In this document: in pieces, positions 61,008 through 64,000 of the stretch
Numbering within the stretch: position 1 is the first letter of the stretch
How the letters are laid out: every line of letters starts with the position of its first letter
Assembly (NCBI GenBank): GCA_947169975.1
Contig: CAMVRT010000011.1
Span: 17,664 to 81,663, forward strand
Direction of reading: 5' to 3'
DNA: 64,000 nucleotides
DNA from: an uncultured Oscillospiraceae bacterium
Lineage (GTDB): Bacteria; Bacillota; Clostridia; Oscillospirales; Oscillospiraceae
Made by a program: the position numbers and the translations under genes
The notes under the pieces: generated by a model
The model's database searches: none
What the model was told of the DNA's origin: nothing
The model's input: the letters and a program-made list of their open reading frames with translations, nothing else

Positions 61008-61567
61008 CGTCCTATTCTGTTTCTAATCATCTCGATCTGCCGGGCCACAAGCTCCCGGGCATCATAGCCCTGCACGTCCAGCATCTCAGAGCGGATCAGC
61101 TCCGTCTCCGGGATACCGAAGTATTCCTGCGCCAGGGTGCGGATATACCCATAGCTGAAATCCGGCACATAGGGTCCGCCGGCCGTCGTCACATACCACA
61201 GCTTCTTTGCCTTGCACAGGCCATGGGGTTTGCCCTCCTCCGTGTATGTGGATACCAGCCCCGTCACATAGATGTTTTCAAGATACAGCTTCAGGACCGC
61301 CGGAAAGGACAGATCCCAATACGGTGCGGCGATCACGATCTCATCCGCTGATTGAAACTGTCTGGCCAGGGCAAACATCGGATCGGCGTAATCTCCCCTC
61401 TCCGTCAGCTCCGTCCGCCTGACGAGCCTTTCCTCCGAGAGGGGCTGCAGGCATTCCTCCCCAAGCCTTACCTCCTCCTGCTCGCCGCCGAGCCTCTCCA
61501 GCAAAGCTCTTGCGATGCGGTCTGTCCGGGAATCGGCGCGCACGCAGGCATTTACATATAAAATCAT
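61004..61567 (-). CDS. NAD(P)H-dependent flavodoxin-fold oxidoreductase
   Basis: The 187-residue protein resembles the NADPH:quinone reductase/FMN-dependent azoreductase group. It has an N-terminal ILYVNACVRADSRTDRIA phosphate-loop region, an EIVIAAPYWDLSFPAVLKLYLENIYVTGL segment and a TAGGPYVPDFSYGYI flavin-binding loop. The substrate is unknown. The ATG at 61565-61567 follows GGAG by about 7 nt; the open frame begins further upstream. It overlaps the hydrolase gene by 4 bp and lies 53 bp after the transporter gene. Confidence 0.88.
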   Translation of the reverse strand: MILYVNACVRADSRTDRIARALLERLGGEQEEVRLGEECLQPLSEERLVRRTELTERGDYADPMFALARQFQSADEIVIAAPYWDLSFPAVLKLYLENIYVTGLVSTYTEEGKPHGLCKAKKLWYVTTAGGPYVPDFSYGYIRTLAQEYFGIPETELIRSEMLDVQGYDARELVARQIEMIRNRIGR

Positions 61568-61620
61568 ATCATTTCTCCATTCCTGGCTGTTGACACGAAT
61601 TTGGATTTGCAGCATACGGG

Positions 61621-63228
61621 TTATTCCGTCTTGACCGATTTCAGCTCTCTCTCGATCATGCCGGTTTTCTTTGCTGTGCAGAGAAGCTCATGCTGCAGGC
61701 AGTACCCGTTCATGGCGGGGAGGAGATAGCCGACGGTTGATATAACAATAACGGCAAGCGGCATCATCGCCGGATCTGTTCCGCAGGCAGAGAACAGGAT
61801 CGGGAGCACTGTGAATCCGGATCCGGGAATGGGGGGAGCGGCAATGGCAACGATGATCGCCACAAGAACAAGCTTTACCAGAGCTGCAATGCTGACCGGG
61901 CCCGTGGAAATAGCCGTCAGCACCCAGGCCGTCGTCCCGAGCATGATCGCCCCGTTGGGCATAAAGACGACCATGCCGAACGGCATGCCGAATTCCACCG
62001 CCTTCCTGCTGATATGCCACTTTTCCGTGCAGCACTTCATGCTTTCCGGCAGGGCGGAAACCTGAGAGCTGGTGGCCAGATTGATGAGAAGAGACGGGAG
62101 CTGCGCCGGGAAGATCTCCGAAATGGGCTTTTTGGTCACGATCACTGTGCGAATGGTGGTAATGGCAATGGTGATCACGGCGCCGCCCAGCGTGATAACA
62201 ATGATCTTGGCGACGTTGGAGATCTGCGATAGTCTGCCGCTCAGCAGCAGGTTTGCAATACCGAGATAGACAAAAAACGGAAGCAGCTTGCAGATCGCCG
62301 CCATCATCTTATAGATCAGTTCACTGGCTTCATCCAGGAGCTCACGTATTTTCTGCACTCTTGACCCCAGCGAAAGCATGATTATACCGATGAAAACGGC
62401 AATGACAATGACCTGCAGATCGTTATCAATTCTGAATGGCTCCACAAGGTTGTCGGGGACGATGTCCAGAACGAGCTTCAAAAGATCGGAGAAAACATTG
62501 CTGCCGCCGGAGGAGGTTTGAAGGGATACCAGCCCGAAAGGAAGGCCCACAACGATCATGGCAATCATGGCGATAACGTACGACAAAAGCATTCGCTTCA
62601 TCAGACTGCCGCCAATCTTGCCGATGGAGGATACGTCGCCCAACCCGCCGATACCCGTAATAACGGCGCAGAAAATAAGCGGAGTCGCCAGCGCGGAGAA
62701 GACAGAGGACATTTTGTCAAATAACCCCGAAAGAAGCGGCATCAGATAGTCCTCGTTCACCTCGGCCGGAAGTGCAAGGGATAAAAGATATGTGAGTACC
62801 GCAAGCACTACCCCGAGACCGATGCCGATCAGCATGCTGTTCTTTCGCGGCTTAAGAGCAACGCTGTATGTCACGGTGTTGAGCGAGCGCCTCTCGTTAT
62901 ATGTGTATTGCGGCTTCGCGATCAGCCTGGAGAGAAACTCCGCCGACAGGCCATCCTCTTCATTCGCCTTAAGCGGGTTGAACGGCGCGGCCTGCACAGA
63001 GACCTCAAAGCGGATGCCTCCGATCCCTTTTATGCCCTTGACACGGCAAACGGCGTCCGACCCGAAACAGTCCCTGAAGCGAAGCAGGATTTCTTCAAGC
63101 GCCAGGCGGCATTTTACCGGACTTTCCATGCGCTTTGCAGCAACGGAGCCAAGAGCGCCTTCGGCTTCTGCCGCGCAGGAGTCAATCATCCCGTCCGAGA
63201 GCTTTTCTTTTGTTTCATAAAAAACCAT
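61621..63228 (-). CDS. SDF (dicarboxylate/amino acid:cation symporter) family transporter with extra N-terminal domain
   Basis: The 535-residue protein has a C-terminal part (residues about 130-520) of the DAACS/SDF family. It has eight membrane segments plus re-entrant loops, a serine-rich stretch in LINLATSSQVSALPESMKC and MPNGAIMLG. The first 120 residues form a soluble domain rare in this family. It includes RLALEEILLRFRDCFG, which recalls the N-box of HATPase_c_2 (RsbW-type) domains but lacks its asparagine. The start (ATG 63226-63228, after AGGAG) is convincing, so the domain is real. The substrate is unknown. Confidence 0.87.
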   Translation of the reverse strand: MVFYETKEKLSDGMIDSCAAEAEGALGSVAAKRMESPVKCRLALEEILLRFRDCFGSDAVCRVKGIKGIGGIRFEVSVQAAPFNPLKANEEDGLSAEFLSRLIAKPQYTYNERRSLNTVTYSVALKPRKNSMLIGIGLGVVLAVLTYLLSLALPAEVNEDYLMPLLSGLFDKMSSVFSALATPLIFCAVITGIGGLGDVSSIGKIGGSLMKRMLLSYVIAMIAMIVVGLPFGLVSLQTSSGGSNVFSDLLKLVLDIVPDNLVEPFRIDNDLQVIVIAVFIGIIMLSLGSRVQKIRELLDEASELIYKMMAAICKLLPFFVYLGIANLLLSGRLSQISNVAKIIVITLGGAVITIAITTIRTVIVTKKPISEIFPAQLPSLLINLATSSQVSALPESMKCCTEKWHISRKAVEFGMPFGMVVFMPNGAIMLGTTAWVLTAISTGPVSIAALVKLVLVAIIVAIAAPPIPGSGFTVLPILFSACGTDPAMMPLAVIVISTVGYLLPAMNGYCLQHELLCTAKKTGMIERELKSVKTE

Positions 63229-63273
63229 TTCATTTCTCCTGACGATTATTCCGATTCCAGGTGATGGGAATAT

Positions 63274-63302
63274 ATTTTAGCACACTCCCTCCGGCTTTTC
63301 AA
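63274..63302 (-). promoter_or_regulatory. Promoter of the island transporter operon
   Basis: TTGAAA (63297-63302) and TAAAAT (63274-63279), spaced 17 bp on the minus strand, lie 46 bp before the transporter start. Confidence 0.7.
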
Positions 63303-63369
63303 TCTCATCGGCTTATCATTGCCATTTTTCGAAGCGGCAGTGTGGCCCTCTTTACAGAGGTAACACCGC

Positions 63370-63421
63370 TTTCAGGCTCCGGCGGGCAGCCGCGTGGGTT
63401 CAAATCCCACTACCCGTACCA
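63370..63421 (+). pseudogene. tRNA-Leu 3' fragment (putative attR)
   Basis: The last 28 bp (63394-63421) match the tRNA-Leu 3' end exactly. The preceding 24 bp match the anticodon-to-variable-arm part with one insertion and several transitions. No matching 5' half (D-arm, acceptor strand) lies upstream, so it is not a working tRNA. Confidence 0.75.
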
Positions 63422-63446
63422 CCTTTGGCGCCGCGCCCCCACATGG

Positions 63447-63475
63447 TTGCGGCGCTGATTTCTTTATGGTAAAAT
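63447..63475 (+). promoter_or_regulatory. Promoter of the right-edge membrane protein gene
   Basis: TTGCGG (63447-63452) and TAAAAT (63470-63475), spaced 17 bp, lie 39 bp before the start codon. Confidence 0.65.
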
Positions 63476-63514
63476 GAGTGCCGGGACAGTCTGCATAGCA
63501 GAAAGGAGCCAGCC

Positions 63515-64000
63515 ATGAGACGAACGACATCCGCCGAGATACGAAAGAAAAACCGGCCTCTCCTGTTTTTTGCCGCACTGTTCTTCGCTTTCGGCCTTGG
63601 GCTGCTGCTTATCCCGCAGGCCTATACGCCCGTTCCCTACGATACCCTGCAGGAGACAACCGCGACGGTCTCCACTGTCCGTGACGTTTTTGACGTCCAC
63701 GGCCTGTCCCTCCAGATCATCACGGCAGACGGAAACAGATACACGCTGGCGGGATCGTATAAGCGCGCGGAGGTCAGGCAGGCCATTGCCGCAGGCGACG
63801 AGGTGACGATCCGCTATTATCAGGATGTGTTCAGCAAGCTGTTCCGGACGAGATATGCCGCGGAGGTCAATGCAGGCGGTGAAACGGTCACCTCCTTCGG
63901 CGGATGGAAATTTGTTCGCTTTCCCTGGCTGCGCCTTTTGGCCTTTTTGATCATACTGTGCGGCGTTGGTTTGATTGCCTATAGACGGTGGGAGATTCGC
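63515..64000 (+). CDS. Membrane protein of unknown function, 3' end cut by window edge
   Basis: The 162 visible residues have two membrane segments (LLFFAALFFAFGLGLLLIP near residues 16-34 and LRLLAFLIILCGVGLIAY near 140-157). Between them is an extracytoplasmic beta-rich domain (TATVSTVRDVFDVHG, ITADGNRYTLAGSYKRAEV, GDEVTIRYYQD). The topology resembles DUF3592-type proteins, but I cannot name a family with confidence. The ATG follows AAAGGAG. It lies just outside the putative island. Confidence 0.72.
   Translation, partial: MRRTTSAEIRKKNRPLLFFAALFFAFGLGLLLIPQAYTPVPYDTLQETTATVSTVRDVFDVHGLSLQIITADGNRYTLAGSYKRAEVRQAIAAGDEVTIRYYQDVFSKLFRTRYAAEVNAGGETVTSFGGWKFVRFPWLRLLAFLIILCGVGLIAYRRWEIR

Larger units (their letters stand above)
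59468..63421. mobile_element. Probable integrated genomic island in tRNA-Leu (no integrase seen)
   Basis: The segment of about 4 kb is bounded by the tRNA-Leu 3' end and an exact 28-bp copy of it. It carries an SDF transporter, a flavodoxin-fold oxidoreductase and a DUF3089 hydrolase. Its base composition is lower in GC than the flanks, most clearly in the transporter gene. It also holds a cluster of hairpins and simple repeats. No integrase, excisionase or transposase is present, so it is likely a decayed or trimmed element. Confidence 0.65.

Noticed and set aside
63370..63421. A second functional tRNA-Leu
   Set aside because: Only the 3' portion matches; there is no D-arm, acceptor 5' strand or proper anticodon stem upstream.

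Overview
The window looks like a chromosomal segment of a GC-rich, spore-forming, anaerobic Gram-positive bacterium of the Clostridia. The best guess is an Oscillospiraceae-type gut bacterium of the Flavonifractor/Intestinimonas kind; that guess is inference from gene content, with no 16S gene in view. Supporting evidence is two Spo0A proteins, SpoIVB, a GerA/SpoVAF-type germination protein, a Firmicutes-style division/cell-wall cluster, anaerobic cobalamin synthesis and ornithine fermentation. Almost all long genes lie on the minus strand.

Layout. (1) 1-11102: an 11-gene, tightly overlapping cobalamin operon (cbiD, cbiF, cbiG, cbiH, cbiJ, cbiET, cbiA, cbiB, cobD, cbiP, cbiC; the last is cut by the window edge). 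It is driven by a consensus promoter and a probable cobalamin riboswitch with a terminator/SD-masking hairpin. (2) 11112-16142: lplA and hutI on the plus strand, malQ and glsA on the minus strand, separated by strong bidirectional terminators. (3) 16163-23212: the oxidative ornithine pathway operon ord-ortA-ortB-oraS-oraE, followed by a GlmL/MutL-type ATPase and glutaminase. The aminomutase OraSE needs adenosylcobalamin, which links it to region 1. (4) tRNA-Thr(CGT), then about 460 bp of AT-rich DNA with DnaA-box-like sites. (5) 24016-28820: polA, two acetyltransferases and tsaD. (6) 28843-35534: an AEC transporter; an OmpR-type two-component system with a ComEA-like protein and a GerMN lipoprotein (an arrangement resembling MtrAB-LpqB); dacF; a pseudouridine synthase. 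(7) 35549-39881: two Spo0A paralogues separated by a phosphodiesterase and a small unknown membrane protein, then a MITE-like repeat and spoIVB. (8) 40039-52859: ftsZ and the dcw cluster (mraZ, rsmH, ftsL, PBP with PASTA domains, murE, mraY, ftsW, murG, murA, ftsQ) with a MraZ operator; murC, murD, murF and ftsA are absent. (9) 52967-57787: an operon of a HAD phosphatase, a GPH-type symporter, a glycerophosphodiesterase, rsmD, coaD and a coiled-coil protein. (10) 57815-59276: a GerA-family gene with a sigma-G-like promoter. (11) 59385-63421: tRNA-Leu(TAG) followed by a roughly 4 kb lower-GC segment (SDF transporter, flavodoxin-fold oxidoreductase, DUF3089 hydrolase) bounded by a 28-bp copy of the tRNA 3' end, so a probable integrated island without an integrase. 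(12) A truncated membrane protein gene at the right edge.

The most interesting points are the second, divergent Spo0A with a shared 15-bp 0A-box-containing element, the tRNA-Leu island, the riboswitch-controlled cobalamin operon beside a B12-dependent ornithine pathway, and the GerMN-lipoprotein two-component operon.
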